From NCBI RefSeq assembly GCF_029855045.1, contig NZ_CP123228.1, positions 5,952,001-6,016,000 of the forward strand: 64,000 nt of DNA, in the 5' to 3' direction. Shown here one piece after another: positions 1-9,280 of the stretch. The DNA comes from Piscinibacter sp. XHJ-5 (GTDB taxonomy: Bacteria; Pseudomonadota; Gammaproteobacteria; Burkholderiales; Burkholderiaceae_C). The number at the start of each line of letters is the position of its first letter. Positions within the stretch are counted from its first letter, which is position 1. Below the pieces are notes generated by a model. That model saw only the letters and a list, made by a program, of their open reading frames with translations. It was not told where the DNA came from and searched no databases. A program made the translations under genes and the position numbers.

Positions 1-592
1 CCTGCACGGCCTTCGAGATGGGCACGTGGTCGAAGCCCGGCTGGCCGAACGGGGCCGAGTCTCCGCTGTCGAGATCGGTCGCGACGAGCACCAGCTTGCG
101 CTTGAGCTGCCGGAAATCGTTGGTGCGCCCGGGCGCGGAGAACTGGCGGCGCAGCTGCACGTCGATCATCGCGTTGGAGAACAGTCCCGCCGGGAGCGCG
201 CGTCCCAGCCGCTCGAAGGCACTGGACAGCGAGCGCCGCTTGAACACGTAGCGGTACGACGCCTGCGCCGCCAGCACGGGCAGCGACGCCATCCGCTTGG
301 CGATCTCGCCCCACGCCAGGCGCACGAGCACCGATGGCTCGAAGATGTCGTGTTCCGGGCCGGCGTTTTCGATGAACGACGCGCACAGCTCGCGCGGCGT
401 CATGCCGTTGGCCAGACCCGCGGCGATGAAGCCGCCGGCCGACACGCCGACGTAGGCATCGATGTCGGCGAAGCTCACGCCGTCGAGCGCTTCTTCCAGT
501 GCGCACAGCGCGCCGATCTCGTAGATGGCGCCCAGCGGTCCGCCGCCGGCCAGCGCCAGGGCGATGCGCGGCTTTCGGGGAGTCCGGCTCAT
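1..592 (-). CDS. Patatin-like phospholipase, C-terminus beyond window edge
   Basis: Reads right to left from ATG at 592 and is still open at base 1, so about 197 codons are visible. The N-terminus has the patatin oxyanion motif LAGGGPLGAIYEIGAL (near residues 12-27) and the nucleophile elbow GVSAGGF (G-x-S-x-G) near residues 49-55, both diagnostic of Ser-Asp lipid acyl hydrolases. The catalytic Asp (DG[GA]) would lie outside the window. Members deacylate phospholipids or neutral lipids; the substrate cannot be read from sequence. It lies downstream of, and on the same strand as, the phasin gene, but a terminator separates them. Start choice: the ATG at 600 runs into a stop after three codons, so 592 is used. 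Confidence 0.85.
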   Translation of the reverse strand, partial: MSRTPRKPRIALALAGGGPLGAIYEIGALCALEEALDGVSFADIDAYVGVSAGGFIAAGLANGMTPRELCASFIENAGPEHDIFEPSVLVRLAWGEIAKRMASLPVLAAQASYRYVFKRRSLSSAFERLGRALPAGLFSNAMIDVQLRRQFSAPGRTNDFRQLKRKLVLVATDLDSGDSAPFGQPGFDHVPISKAVQ

Positions 593-625
593 GCTTTCAT
601 GCGCCCTGGAATCTTCCCGGCCGCG

Positions 626-649
626 AAAAAGGGCGCCGCAGCGCCCTTT
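626..649 (-). terminator. Intrinsic terminator of the phasin gene
   Basis: A perfect 9-bp stem AAAGGGCGC/GCGCCCTTT with a 4-base loop lies about 20 bases after the phasin stop on the minus strand. It is followed on that strand by a short T tract (the A run at 626-630). It separates the phasin from the patatin-like gene. Confidence 0.75.
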
Positions 650-668
650 GCTTCGATCGACCCACGGC

Positions 669-1190
669 TCACGCCGACTTGCGCGCCGCGGCACGCTTGG
701 TGGCCGGCTTGCGCACGCCGTCGGCGGCGCTGGCCTTGGCCGCGGTGCGAGCGGGAGCGCTCTTCGACAGCTTGGCCACTTGGGCGGACAGCTCGTCGAT
801 GCGCTTGATCAGCGCCTCGACGTCCTTGGCCGACGGCACGCCGAGCTTGCTCAGGGCCTTGGAGGTGCGCTCCTCGAAGATCGCCTCGAGCTTGTCCCAC
901 TGCTGGCCCGCCTTGGCCGTCACGTCGCCCGCCATATTGCTCATCCGGCTGGTCACTTCGCCGATCTTCTCTTCGGCGACCGCCTGCGTCTTGCGCTGCA
1001 GCGCGGTGCCTTCCTTGACCAGCGCTTCGAACACCTTGCCGCCCTCTTCCTGCGCCTTCGAGAAGGCGCCGAGGCCGGCCAGCCAGATCTGCTGCGCCGA
1101 TTCCTTCACCGTGCCGGCGAGTGCGCTGTCCAGCAGGCCGGCGGGGGACGCGGCTTTCTTTTCAGCCATTTGCTTGAGCTTCTTCACCAT
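669..1190 (-). CDS. Phasin-family polyhydroxyalkanoate granule protein
   Basis: 173 aa from ATG at 1190, which has GAGGA 8 bases upstream; the longer frame to 1271 has no ribosome site. The first ~125 residues are amphipathic helix of the PhaI/PhaF granule-associated type (LAGLGAFSKAQEEGGKVFEALVKEG region). A further predicted coiled-coil stretch follows (KDVEALIKRIDELSAQVAKL). The tail of about 25 residues is rich in Lys, Arg and Ala, like the DNA-binding tails of PhaF-type phasins that attach granules to the nucleoid. Expected role: coating storage granules in the cytoplasm and helping them partition. A possible -10 hexamer TATAGT lies at 1243-1248 on the minus strand. Divergent from the fatty acyl-CoA reductase. 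Confidence 0.85.
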   Translation of the reverse strand: MVKKLKQMAEKKAASPAGLLDSALAGTVKESAQQIWLAGLGAFSKAQEEGGKVFEALVKEGTALQRKTQAVAEEKIGEVTSRMSNMAGDVTAKAGQQWDKLEAIFEERTSKALSKLGVPSAKDVEALIKRIDELSAQVAKLSKSAPARTAAKASAADGVRKPATKRAAARKSA

Positions 1191-1303
1191 GATGTGTGTC
1201 CTCGGGGTACGCGCGAACTGCCGAGCGGCAGCGGCTCGGGAAACTATAGGTTCGTGCGCAGGGCCGGACACCCGAATTCTTTAGTGAGTCGGCTCTATGG
1301 GCG

Positions 1304-1373
1304 CGCCTCGTGCGATCACTGCAATGACGTCACCGTCCGCTCCGGGTAAACGACGAAGTCGTGGCACGAGGCG
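1304..1373. repeat. Widely spaced 10-bp inverted repeat before the acyl-CoA reductase
   Basis: CGCCTCGTGC at 1304-1313 recurs as its exact reverse complement GCACGAGGCG at 1364-1373, with 50 bases between. Centre-to-centre distance is 60 bp. It lies in the 237-bp divergent region between phasin and reductase, 54 bp before the reductase start. It could be two sites for one dimeric regulator or a long stem in the leader. Nearer the phasin start is a smaller inverted repeat, CTGCCG-AG-CGGCAG, at 1218-1231. Confidence 0.45.
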
Positions 1374-1427
1374 TTTGGAAAGAATGTGCAGCTCAACAAA
1401 CGACCCGCGTCACGCAAGGAGGACCGC

Positions 1428-3425
1428 ATGCAGTATTTCGTCACCGGAGCCACCGGCTTCATCGGCAAACGCCTCGTCAAGACCTTGCTGGAGCGCCGCG
1501 GCTCGACGGTGTACTTTCTGCTGCGACCCGAGAGCGAGGGCAAGGTGCCCGATCTGCTTGCGTACTGGGGCGTGAGCAAGACGCGGGCGATTCCGGTGTA
1601 CGGCGACCTGACGACCAAGAAGCTCGGCGTGTCGGCGGAGGACGTCAAGGGGCTCAAGGGACAGATCGATCACCTGTACCACCTGGCCGCGGTGTACGAC
1701 CTGTCGGCCGACGAGGAGTCGCAGGTCCAGGTCAACATCGAAGGCACGCGCAACGCGGTGGAATTCGCCAAGGCGATCGACGCCGGCCACCTGCATCACG
1801 TGAGCTCGATCGCCGCCGCGGGCCTGTACGAGGGCGTCTTCCGCGAAGACATGTTCGAGGAAGCCGAAGGCCTGGACCATCCGTACTTCCTGACCAAGCA
1901 CGAGAGCGAGAAGATCGTGCGCAAGGAGTCCAAGGTGCCGTGGACGGTGTATCGCCCGGCCATGGTGGTGGGCGACTCCACCAACGGCGAGATGGACAAG
2001 ATCGACGGGCCCTACTACTTCTTCAAGGTCATCCAGCGCATGCGGCAGATCCTGCCGCCGTGGATGCCGAGCGTCGGCCTCGAAGGCGGACGGGTCAACA
2101 TCGTGCCGGTGGACTTCGTGGTCGCGGCGCTCGACCACATCAGCCACCTGAAGACCGAGCTCAACAAGAAGTGCTTCCACCTCGTGGATCCCCAGGGCTA
2201 CCGGGTTGGCGACGTGCTCGACATCTTCAGCAAGGCCGCCCATGCGCCGAAGATGAACCTCTTCGTCAACGCCGCGCTGCTGGGCTTCATCCCGAAGAGC
2301 GTGAAGAAGGGGCTGATGGCACTGGCGCCGGTGCGCCGCGTGCGCGCGGCGGTGATGAAGGACCTGGGACTGCCGGAGGACATCCTCACCTTCGTCAACT
2401 ACCCGACGCGCTTCGACTCGCGCGAGACGCAGGCGGCCCTGAAGGGCTCGGGCATCGAGTGCCCCGATCTCAAGGACTACGCGTGGCGGTTGTGGGACTA
2501 CTGGGAGCGCCATCTCGACCCGGCGCTGTTCATCGACCACAGCCTGCGCGGCGCGGTGGGCGGCAAGGTGGTGCTGGTCACCGGCGGCTCGTCGGGCATC
2601 GGCCTGGCGGCGGCGATCAAGTTCGCGGAGGCCGGCGCCGTCACCATCATCTGCGCGCGCGACGAGGCCAAGCTGGCCGAGGCGAAGAAGGAGATCCTCG
2701 AGAAAGCCGGCAAGGATGCGACCGTCGTCACCTACTCGGCGGACATCGCCGAGGAGGACAGCTGCGCCGCGCTGATCGAGTGGATCACCGAGAACCACGG
2801 CGGCGTCGACTTCCTGATCAACAACGCCGGCCGCTCGATCCGCCGCGCGATCGAGTCGAGCTACGACCGCTTTCACGACTTCGAGCGCACGATGCAGCTC
2901 AACTACTTCGGCTGCCTGCGCGTGACGATGGGGTTGTTGCCGGGCATGGTGGCCAAGCACAAGGGGCACGTCGTCAACATCAGCTCGATCGGCGTGCTGA
3001 CCAATGCGCCGCGCTTCTCGGCCTACGTCGCCTCCAAGGCCGCGCTCGATGCCTGGACGCGCTGCGCGTCGAGCGAATACGCCGACCAGGGCATCACCTT
3101 CACCACGATCAACATGCCGCTGGTGCGCACGCCGATGATCGCGCCCACCAAGATCTACAACAACGTGCCGACGCTGGCGCCCGAGGAGGCCGCCGACATG
3201 ATCGCGCAGGCCTGCGTCGACAAGCCGGTGCGCATCGCCACGCGCCTGGGCGTGGCCGGGGAACTGCTGCATGCGCTGATGCCGCGCGTGGCGCAGATCG
3301 TGATGAACACGAGCTTCCGCATGTTCCCCGACAGCGCCGCCGCCAAGGGCGACAAGGGCGCCAAGCCGATGCTGTCGCCGGAAGCGATCGCCATGCAGCA
3401 GATGATGCGCGGGATTCATTTCTAG
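1428..3425 (+). CDS. Two-domain SDR fatty acyl-CoA reductase
   Basis: 665 aa; ATG at 1428 follows AAGGAGG at 1416-1422. Two short-chain dehydrogenase domains are fused. The N-terminal extended-SDR domain has TGATGFIG at residues 6-13 and YFLTK with Tyr153/Lys157. The C-terminal classical SDR has TGGSSGIG around 385-392, NNAG at 465-468, Ser519/520 and YVASK with Tyr533/Lys537. Size and order match the Marinobacter-type fatty acyl-CoA reductase of about 660 aa, which reduces acyl-CoA to aldehyde and on to alcohol with NADPH. Both active-site sets look intact. Next to a phasin and a patatin-like lipase, a role in lipid storage or wax precursors is plausible. Alternative: an uncharacterised SDR fusion acting on another thioester. 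Confidence 0.78.
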   Translation: MQYFVTGATGFIGKRLVKTLLERRGSTVYFLLRPESEGKVPDLLAYWGVSKTRAIPVYGDLTTKKLGVSAEDVKGLKGQIDHLYHLAAVYDLSADEESQVQVNIEGTRNAVEFAKAIDAGHLHHVSSIAAAGLYEGVFREDMFEEAEGLDHPYFLTKHESEKIVRKESKVPWTVYRPAMVVGDSTNGEMDKIDGPYYFFKVIQRMRQILPPWMPSVGLEGGRVNIVPVDFVVAALDHISHLKTELNKKCFHLVDPQGYRVGDVLDIFSKAAHAPKMNLFVNAALLGFIPKSVKKGLMALAPVRRVRAAVMKDLGLPEDILTFVNYPTRFDSRETQAALKGSGIECPDLKDYAWRLWDYWERHLDPALFIDHSLRGAVGGKVVLVTGGSSGIGLAAAIKFAEAGAVTIICARDEAKLAEAKKEILEKAGKDATVVTYSADIAEEDSCAALIEWITENHGGVDFLINNAGRSIRRAIESSYDRFHDFERTMQLNYFGCLRVTMGLLPGMVAKHKGHVVNISSIGVLTNAPRFSAYVASKAALDAWTRCASSEYADQGITFTTINMPLVRTPMIAPTKIYNNVPTLAPEEAADMIAQACVDKPVRIATRLGVAGELLHALMPRVAQIVMNTSFRMFPDSAAAKGDKGAKPMLSPEAIAMQQMMRGIHF

Positions 3426-3474
3426 ACGTCACCGGGGCGCGGCGCCCGAATCCGCTTCGGCGACAATTCGGGCG

Positions 3475-5526
3475 ATGTATGCATTGTTCGAAGACGCGGG
3501 GAAGTTCCTCGCCGGGCGCGTCATGTCCGAGGCCGACAGCTCGATGCAGGTCGAGCTCGACTCGGGCAAGCGTGTCAAGGTGAAGGCAGCGAACGTGCTG
3601 CTCAAGTTCGAGAAGCCGGCGCCGGCCGACCTGATCTCGTCGGCGCAGGCGCTCGCCCGCGACATCGACCTCGACCTCGCCTGGGAATTCGCGCCGGAGC
3701 AGGAGTTCGGCTTCGCCGACCTGGCGCGGGACTACTTCGACGTCAACGCCGACGCCACCAAGCAGGCGGCGGCTCTCTTCCGCCTGTTCGAGGCACCGCA
3801 CTACTTCCGCCGGCTGGGCAAGGGCAATTTCAGGAAGGCGCCGGAAGACATCGTCAAGGCCGCCCTGCTGGGAATCGAGCGCAAGAAGCAGATCGCCGCG
3901 CAGATCGATGCGTGGGCCACGCAGATCGCGGGCGGTGAGTGTCCCGCGCCGGTGCGCGAGCAGCTCTACAAGATCCTGTTCAAGCCGGACCGCAACGCGC
4001 CCGAGTACAAGGCGGTGGTCGAAGCCGCCAGGCGCTCGCAGCGGGCGCCGCTCGACCTTCTCACGGCGGCCGGCGCGATCGATTCGCCGTACCAGTTCCA
4101 CTGGAAGCGCTTCCTGTTCGAGAACTTCCCGCGCGGCACCGCCTTCCCGACGCTGACCGCGCCCGCCATCAAGGAGGCACTGCCGTCGGCCACCACGCCG
4201 GCCTTCTCGATCGACGACTCCGCCACCACCGAGATCGACGACGCGCTGTCGGTGCGGGGCCTGGGCACCGGCACCGTGGTGTTCGGCATCCACATCGCTG
4301 CACCCGGACTGGCCATCGCGCCCGACGGAGCCATCGACAAGGTCGCGCGCGATCGCCTGTCGACCGTCTACATGCCGGGCTACAAGCTGACGATGCTGCC
4401 CGACGACGTGGTTCAGGCCTACACGCTGACCGAGGGCCGCGACTGCCCTGCGGTTTCGCTGTACCTCAGTCTCGACGAGGCCTCGCTCGCGATCCAGTCG
4501 ACCGAGACGAAGCTGGAGCGCGTGCCTGTCGTCGCCAACCTGCGCCACGACCAGCTCGACAGCGTCATCACCGAAGCTTCGCTGACCGGCGATGCGCCGG
4601 CGCCCTATCCTTTCGCCCCCGAGCTCGGCTTTGCCTTCCGTCTTGCCAAGCACCTCAAGGCGCAGCGAGAGGTCGTTCGCGGCAAGCCGGAGAACTTCAA
4701 TCGACCGGACTACACCTTTCGCCTCGAGGGCAACGGGGATCGCGAGCCCCGGGGTGACGAGGCCGTGCGCATCGGGCTGCGCCAGCGCGGCGCGCCGCTC
4801 GACCTGATCGTCGCCGAGGCGATGATCCTGGCCAACAGCACCTGGGGCGCATGGCTCAACGAATGCGGCGTGCCGGGCATCTATCGCAGCCAGGCGAGCC
4901 TGGCGCCAGGGGTGAAGGTGCGCATGGGGATCAAGCCCGCACCGCACGCCGGCATGGGCGTCGCACAGTACACCTGGGCCACGTCGCCGCTGCGCCGCTA
5001 CGTGGACCTGGTGAACCAGTGGCAGATCATCGCCTGCGCCCGTCATGGCCGCACGGCGGCGCTGGCCGCGCCGTTCAAGCCCAAGGATGCAGCGCTGTTC
5101 TCCATCATCTCGGGCTTCGACGCCGCATACGCCTCCTACAACGGCTTCCAGTCGGCCATCGAGCGCTACTGGACGCTGAAGTACCTGGCGCAGAACGACG
5201 TGCGGGAGATCGAGGCGGTGGTGATGAAGGACGGCCTCGTGCGGGCCGACGCGCTGCCGCTGGTCTTTCGCGCGGTGGGCGCCGAAAGCCTGCCGCGCGG
5301 CGCCCGCGCGCGCGTGCGCATCGCCGCAACCGACCTGCTCACGCTCGATGTCCATGCCAGCGTGATCGCCCGCCTGGACGACGCCACGACCGTTGCCGAC
5401 GACGCGATCATCGAGGAGCCCGAAGCCGAGGAAGGGACCGACAGCGCGGGTCCGCTCACGCTCGCGATCGACGTGAAGGACGACGACGGCGAGCCGGCCG
5501 CGGCGCCGGCGACCGACGCCGCCTGA
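3475..5526 (+). CDS. RNB-domain (RNase II family) exoribonuclease
   Basis: 683 aa from ATG at 3475. The catalytic RNB signature DDSATTEIDDALSV lies around residues 244-257, holding the acidic residues that bind two Mg2+ ions in RNase II/R. A second conserved block, TSPLRRYVDLVNQWQI, lies near residues 503-518. Family members degrade RNA processively from the 3' end in the cytoplasm. It lacks the full set of cold-shock domains of RNase R and fits the shorter Burkholderiales group. The C-terminal ~80 residues are acidic and Ala/Pro-rich. It leads a tight same-strand series: the tonB-like gene starts 7 bp after its stop. Confidence 0.87.
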   Translation: MYALFEDAGKFLAGRVMSEADSSMQVELDSGKRVKVKAANVLLKFEKPAPADLISSAQALARDIDLDLAWEFAPEQEFGFADLARDYFDVNADATKQAAALFRLFEAPHYFRRLGKGNFRKAPEDIVKAALLGIERKKQIAAQIDAWATQIAGGECPAPVREQLYKILFKPDRNAPEYKAVVEAARRSQRAPLDLLTAAGAIDSPYQFHWKRFLFENFPRGTAFPTLTAPAIKEALPSATTPAFSIDDSATTEIDDALSVRGLGTGTVVFGIHIAAPGLAIAPDGAIDKVARDRLSTVYMPGYKLTMLPDDVVQAYTLTEGRDCPAVSLYLSLDEASLAIQSTETKLERVPVVANLRHDQLDSVITEASLTGDAPAPYPFAPELGFAFRLAKHLKAQREVVRGKPENFNRPDYTFRLEGNGDREPRGDEAVRIGLRQRGAPLDLIVAEAMILANSTWGAWLNECGVPGIYRSQASLAPGVKVRMGIKPAPHAGMGVAQYTWATSPLRRYVDLVNQWQIIACARHGRTAALAAPFKPKDAALFSIISGFDAAYASYNGFQSAIERYWTLKYLAQNDVREIEAVVMKDGLVRADALPLVFRAVGAESLPRGARARVRIAATDLLTLDVHASVIARLDDATTVADDAIIEEPEAEEGTDSAGPLTLAIDVKDDDGEPAAAPATDAA

Positions 5527-5533
5527 CGCATCC

Positions 5534-6391
5534 ATGTCCAAGCCGATTCCCACCCTGCACATCGCGCTCGGCGTCTCGCTCGCCGTGCACGCGGCGCTGC
5601 TGTTCGTGCGCATCGTCGATCCCGAGGGCTTCAACCGCGTGTTCCAGGACACGCCGCTGGAGGTCATCCTCGTCAATGCGCGCTCCAAGGAGATGCCGAC
5701 CAAGGCGCAGGCGATCGCGCAGGCCCGGCTGGCCGGCGGGGGTGAGGCCGAGAAGGGCCGCGCCACCTCGCCGCTGCCGCCATCGGCTTTGGTCGAGCTG
5801 GGCGAGGCGGTGGACGAGTCGCACCGACAGATCGAGCAGCTGCAGGAAACGCAGCAGCAACTGCTGGCCCGCGTGAAGCGCGAGCTGGCGCAGATGCCGG
5901 CGCCCGATCCGCGCAAGGAAGCCACCACCAAGGAAGAGAAGGCGCTGCGCGAGGAGCGGCGCCAGCGCCTGGCGCTGCTGGCCGAGATCGAGAAGCGCAT
6001 CCAGGAAGAGAACGCCCGGCCGAAGAAGCGCTACATCAGCCCCGCCACGCGCGAAGAGGCCTATGCCATCTACTACGACGCACTGCGCCGCAAGATCGAA
6101 GAGCGCGGCACGCGCAACTTCCCCGAGCACAAGGGCAAGCGTCTCTACGGCGAGCTGATGATGGTGCTGACCGTCGATGCCGCCGGCCGCGTCGTCGACA
6201 CCGAGGTGGTGCAGGCGTCGCCGTCGAAGATCCTGGACAAGCGCGCCGTCGCCATCGTCAAGGCGGCGGCCCCCTTCGGCTCCTTCTCGCAGGCGATGAA
6301 GCGGGAGGCCGACCAGCTCGTCATCACGTCGCGCTTCAAGTTCCACGGCGAGCGCCTCGAGACCACGCTGAGCGCCAACCCCGGACGCTAG
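5534..6391 (+). CDS. TonB-like energy transducer protein
   Basis: 285 aa. An N-terminal membrane anchor (residues ~8-25, [18 protein letters not shown]) is followed by a long charged Gln/Glu/Arg-rich, helix-forming stretch (about 85-165). A C-terminal TonB-type domain (about 200-280) contains [20 protein letters not shown]. This matches inner-membrane proteins that carry proton-motive energy to outer-membrane receptors. No exbB/exbD lies nearby. It sits between the exoribonuclease and aroE with 13 bp to aroE, so co-transcription is likely. The exact partner receptor is unknown; the linker is coiled-coil-like rather than the usual Pro-rich one. Confidence 0.8.
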   Translation: MSKPIPTLHIALGVSLAVHAALLFVRIVDPEGFNRVFQDTPLEVILVNARSKEMPTKAQAIAQARLAGGGEAEKGRATSPLPPSALVELGEAVDESHRQIEQLQETQQQLLARVKRELAQMPAPDPRKEATTKEEKALREERRQRLALLAEIEKRIQEENARPKKRYISPATREEAYAIYYDALRRKIEERGTRNFPEHKGKRLYGELMMVLTVDAAGRVVDTEVVQASPSKILDKRAVAIVKAAAPFGSFSQAMKREADQLVITSRFKFHGERLETTLSANPGR

Positions 6392-6404
6392 ATCGATACC
6401 CCCG

Positions 6405-7244
6405 ATGGACCGTTACGTCGTTGCCGGCAACCCGGTTGAGCACAGCCAGTCGCCGTTCATCCACGCGCTTTTTGCGCGCGCCACTGGCGAGCATGTCTCC
6501 TACGGCCGCCTGCTGTGTCCGATGGACGCGTTCGGCGACACGGTGAGGCACTTCGCCGCCGAAGGCGGGCGCGGCTGCAATGTCACCGTGCCGTTCAAGT
6601 TCGAGGCTTTCCGGCTCGCCGCCCGGCACAGCGAGCGGGCGCGGCTCGCCGAGGCCGTGAACACGCTGCGCTTCGATGCCGACGGCTGGTGGGGCGACAA
6701 CACCGACGGCGCGGGCCTCGTGCGCGACATCGAGCACAACGCCCAGCGCCCGCTCGCCGGACGCCGGGTGCTTCTGATAGGCGCCGGCGGCGCAGCAGCG
6801 GGTGCCTTGGGGCCGTTGATCCAGGCGCGGCCAGCCGTGCTGGCCGTCGCCAACCGCACGATCGAGCGGGCGCAGGTGCTGCTGGAGCGCCATCGGCCGC
6901 TGGCCGCTTCGCAAGGCGTGCACCTGCTGGCCTTGGAACTCGACGACGCCGGGGCGGCCTACGACGTCGTCGTCAATGCCAGCGCCAGCAGCATGCACGG
7001 TGGCGACGTGCCGGTCGATGCGCGCGTGCTGCGCCCCGGCGCCCTCGCGCTGGACATGATGTACGGACCGGCGGCCCAGCGCTTTGTGCAGTGGGCCGAG
7101 CAGCACGGCGCGATCGGCCGCGATGGACTCGGCATGCTGGTCGAGCAGGCGGCAGAGGCGTTCAGCCAGTGGCGCGGCATGCGGCCCGACACCGCGCCGG
7201 TCCTCTCCGCGGTGCAGCTGAAGCTCCACGAGGCCGCCTCGTGA
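6405..7244 (+). CDS. aroE: Shikimate dehydrogenase
   Basis: 279 aa, typical for AroE. It reduces 3-dehydroshikimate to shikimate with NADPH in aromatic amino acid synthesis. Visible motifs are the substrate-binding start [16 protein letters not shown], the catalytic Lys in NVTVPFK (~residue 65), [11 protein letters not shown] with the partner Asp, and the dinucleotide-binding [13 protein letters not shown]. Its TGA overlaps the mtgA GTG by 4 bases, so the two are probably translationally coupled. Confidence 0.95.
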   Translation: MDRYVVAGNPVEHSQSPFIHALFARATGEHVSYGRLLCPMDAFGDTVRHFAAEGGRGCNVTVPFKFEAFRLAARHSERARLAEAVNTLRFDADGWWGDNTDGAGLVRDIEHNAQRPLAGRRVLLIGAGGAAAGALGPLIQARPAVLAVANRTIERAQVLLERHRPLAASQGVHLLALELDDAGAAYDVVVNASASSMHGGDVPVDARVLRPGALALDMMYGPAAQRFVQWAEQHGAIGRDGLGMLVEQAAEAFSQWRGMRPDTAPVLSAVQLKLHEAAS

Positions 7245-8062
7245 CCGCTTCCTCGCCGTCTCGCGTGTGGAGCCATGCCTGGCGGGTGCTGGCGCTCATC
7301 GTCGTCTGCCTGCTCGGTCTGCAGCTGTACTTCGTCGCCCGCATCGCGCTCATGCGCTTCGTCGATCCCGAATCGACCAGCTTCCAGCGATCCGAAGCGT
7401 GGCGGCTGATCGCCGAGAAGAATCACCTCGCCTGGAGCCAGGAGTGGGTCGAGTACGCGCGGATCTCGCCGAATCTGAAGCGCGCCGTCATCGCTTCGGA
7501 GGATGCCGGCTTCGCCGACCACGGCGGCGTCGACTGGGACGCTCTCGAGCGTGCCTGGGAGCGCAACCTGAAGGCCGAGGAGCGCGTGGCCAGGATCAAC
7601 GCCGACATGGAACGCCGCGCGGCGTTGCGCGGACAACGCAGGGTCGAAGCGCCGGTCGGCGCTGCCGCCAAGCCGCCGGCACGCGCGCAACCGAGAATCG
7701 TGGGCGGGTCCACCATCACGCAGCAGCTCGCGAAGAACCTGTTCCTCGGCAGCGAGCGCAGCTGGGCGCGCAAGGCCCAGGAATTCGCCATCACCTTCAT
7801 GCTCGAAAGCCTGCTGTCGAAGCAGCGCATCCTCGAGATCTACCTCAACAGCGTCGAATGGGGCGAAGGGGTGTTCGGCGCCGAGGCGGCGTCGCGCCAC
7901 TACTTCCATGTCGGGGCGTCCCAGCTCTCGCCGTACGCCGCGGCGCGGCTGGCCGTCATGCTGCCCGCGCCCAAGCGCTTCGAGAAGCGTCCTGGCTCGC
8001 CTTACGTCACCGGCCGGGCGAGCACGGTCATGGCCCGCATGGGGGCGGTGGATCTGCCCTAG
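7241..8062 (+). CDS. mtgA: Monofunctional peptidoglycan transglycosylase
   Basis: 273 aa from GTG at 7241, overlapping aroE by GTGA. A single N-terminal membrane segment (about residues 12-32) is followed by a GT51 domain. It shows the conserved blocks [15 protein letters not shown] (catalytic Glu in the first) and [16 protein letters not shown], then the third GT51 block [20 protein letters not shown]. It polymerises lipid II into glycan strands in the periplasm and lacks the transpeptidase domain of bifunctional PBPs. About 40 residues of Ala/Arg-rich insert lie between the first two motifs, as in other betaproteobacterial MtgA. Confidence 0.93.
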   Translation: MTASSPSRVWSHAWRVLALIVVCLLGLQLYFVARIALMRFVDPESTSFQRSEAWRLIAEKNHLAWSQEWVEYARISPNLKRAVIASEDAGFADHGGVDWDALERAWERNLKAEERVARINADMERRAALRGQRRVEAPVGAAAKPPARAQPRIVGGSTITQQLAKNLFLGSERSWARKAQEFAITFMLESLLSKQRILEIYLNSVEWGEGVFGAEAASRHYFHVGASQLSPYAAARLAVMLPAPKRFEKRPGSPYVTGRASTVMARMGAVDLP

Positions 8063-8093
8063 CGCCAGCCGGTGCGAACCTAGAATGGTTCGC

Positions 8094-8690
8094 ATGCCCC
8101 CGTCCGCCCTCACCGCTGAAATTGCCGCGGTCGCGGCGCGCCTGGTCGTCGAGGAAGGCATGGAATACGGCCCGGCCAAGCGCCGCGCGGCGCGCACGGT
8201 CGCCAAGCACAGCGTGCGGCCAGCCGAATTGCCCGGCAACGACGAGGTCGAGGACGAGGTACGGACGTACCTCTCGCTGTTCCACGCCGACACGCAGCCC
8301 GCCGAACTGGAAGCGCTGCGCCGGGTGGCGCTGCGCTGGATGGCGCGGCTCGAACCGTTCCGGCCCCATCTCACCGGCGCCGTCTGGCGCGGCACCGCCA
8401 CACGGCTCAACAGCGTCCATCTGGAGCTCTACTGCGACGACTCCAAGTCGGCCGAGCTCGCGCTGATCGACCTCGGTGTCGACTACGAGGTCGGCAGCCT
8501 GAACGGCCCGCGCGGCGAGCCGGTCGAAGTGCTGAGCGTGACCAGCCGCAGCGCCGAGCTGGAGGAGTTCGTCACGGTCTACATGACGGTGCTCGACCAC
8601 GACGACCTGCGCGGTGCGCTGAAGCCTGACGCGCGCGGCCGCTCGCAGCGCGGCGATCTGGCCGCACTGCAGGCGCTGCTCGACCCATGA
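8094..8690 (+). CDS. Conserved hypothetical protein, possibly nucleotidyltransferase-like
   Basis: 198 aa; ATG at 8094, with an in-frame ATG at 8085 as alternative. No signal peptide or membrane segment. The N-terminal ~90 residues are helical and charged (IAAVAARLVVEEGMEYGPAK). The C-terminal half has VWRGTATRLNSVHLELYCDD, a layout reminiscent of minimal nucleotidyltransferases, where a loop is followed by D-x-D-like acidic residues. I recognise it only as a protein that recurs in Burkholderiales genomes near the next gene. Its stop overlaps the TlpA-like start by 4 bases (ATGA), so the two are probably co-translated. No function is assigned. Confidence 0.72.
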   Translation: MPPSALTAEIAAVAARLVVEEGMEYGPAKRRAARTVAKHSVRPAELPGNDEVEDEVRTYLSLFHADTQPAELEALRRVALRWMARLEPFRPHLTGAVWRGTATRLNSVHLELYCDDSKSAELALIDLGVDYEVGSLNGPRGEPVEVLSVTSRSAELEEFVTVYMTVLDHDDLRGALKPDARGRSQRGDLAALQALLDP

Positions 8691-9223
8691 AGCGCCGCAG
8701 CTGGGTCGCCGGCGGCGTTGTCGCGGTGCTCGCCGCCGGCGGCGGGATCGCCTGGTCGCTGCGCCATGGCGCCCGGGACGAGCCGGACCCAACGGAGGCG
8801 GCATTCTGGAATCTGAGCTTCCAGCAGCCCGGCGGCGGCGGGACGCTTGCGATGGCGGGCTTTCGCGGCCGGCCGCTGCTAGTGAACTTCTGGGCGACCT
8901 GGTGCGCGCCGTGCGTCAAGGAAATGCCGCTGCTCGACCGCTTTCACAGAGAGAGGCGGGCCGCCGGCTGGCAGGTGGTGGGGATAGCCGTCGACAGCGA
9001 CGGGCCCGTGCGCGAATACCTCGCACGACTGCCGATGAGCTTTCCCATCGCGCTGGCCGGCATCGAGGGCGTGACGATCGCCCGCAGCCTCGGCAACACC
9101 AACGGTCTGTTGCCGTTCACCGTGGTGTTCAGCCGCGACGGACGCATCGCGGACCGCCGCCTGGGTGCCGTCGAGCCGCAGCAGCTCGAGCGCTGGGAGC
9201 GTCGGCTGGCCAGCCCGGGCTGA
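8687..9223 (+). CDS. TlpA-like periplasmic thioredoxin
   Basis: 178 aa. An N-terminal hydrophobic anchor or signal (about residues 6-24) is followed by a thioredoxin fold. The redox site WCAPC lies in NFWATWCAPCVKEMPLLDRF near residues 70-75, and the cis-Pro region is GLLPFTVVFS. Such proteins reduce disulfides in the periplasm, often for cytochrome c maturation, and act tethered to the inner membrane. In many Burkholderiales a tlpA-like gene precedes aroQ-accB-accC; here accB follows directly after a 273-bp gap and aroQ is absent. Confidence 0.88.
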   Translation: MKRRSWVAGGVVAVLAAGGGIAWSLRHGARDEPDPTEAAFWNLSFQQPGGGGTLAMAGFRGRPLLVNFWATWCAPCVKEMPLLDRFHRERRAAGWQVVGIAVDSDGPVREYLARLPMSFPIALAGIEGVTIARSLGNTNGLLPFTVVFSRDGRIADRRLGAVEPQQLERWERRLASPG

Positions 9224-9261
9224 GCCGGACGCAGCCGTTTCGGCTTGTCAAGCGGTTTAAT

Positions 9262-9280
9262 TTGCTGCAATTGGCAGCAA
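9262..9280. repeat. 19-bp inverted repeat upstream of accBC
   Basis: TTGCTGC, a 5-base spacer AATTG, then GCAGCAA form a perfect 7-bp inverted repeat, 217 bp before accB in a 273-bp gene-free gap. The surrounding 40 bp is AT-richer than its neighbours, as expected of a promoter region. It may be an operator for accBC, but no regulator is identified. Confidence 0.4.

Noticed and set aside
1410..3419. 669-codon antisense frame across the acyl-CoA reductase
   Set aside because: His/Arg/Gly-rich shadow of a real gene, with no family resemblance and no ribosome site.
3109..6000. 963-codon antisense frame across the exoribonuclease and TonB genes
   Set aside because: Spans three genes on the other strand that have clear motifs; composition is that of a shadow frame.
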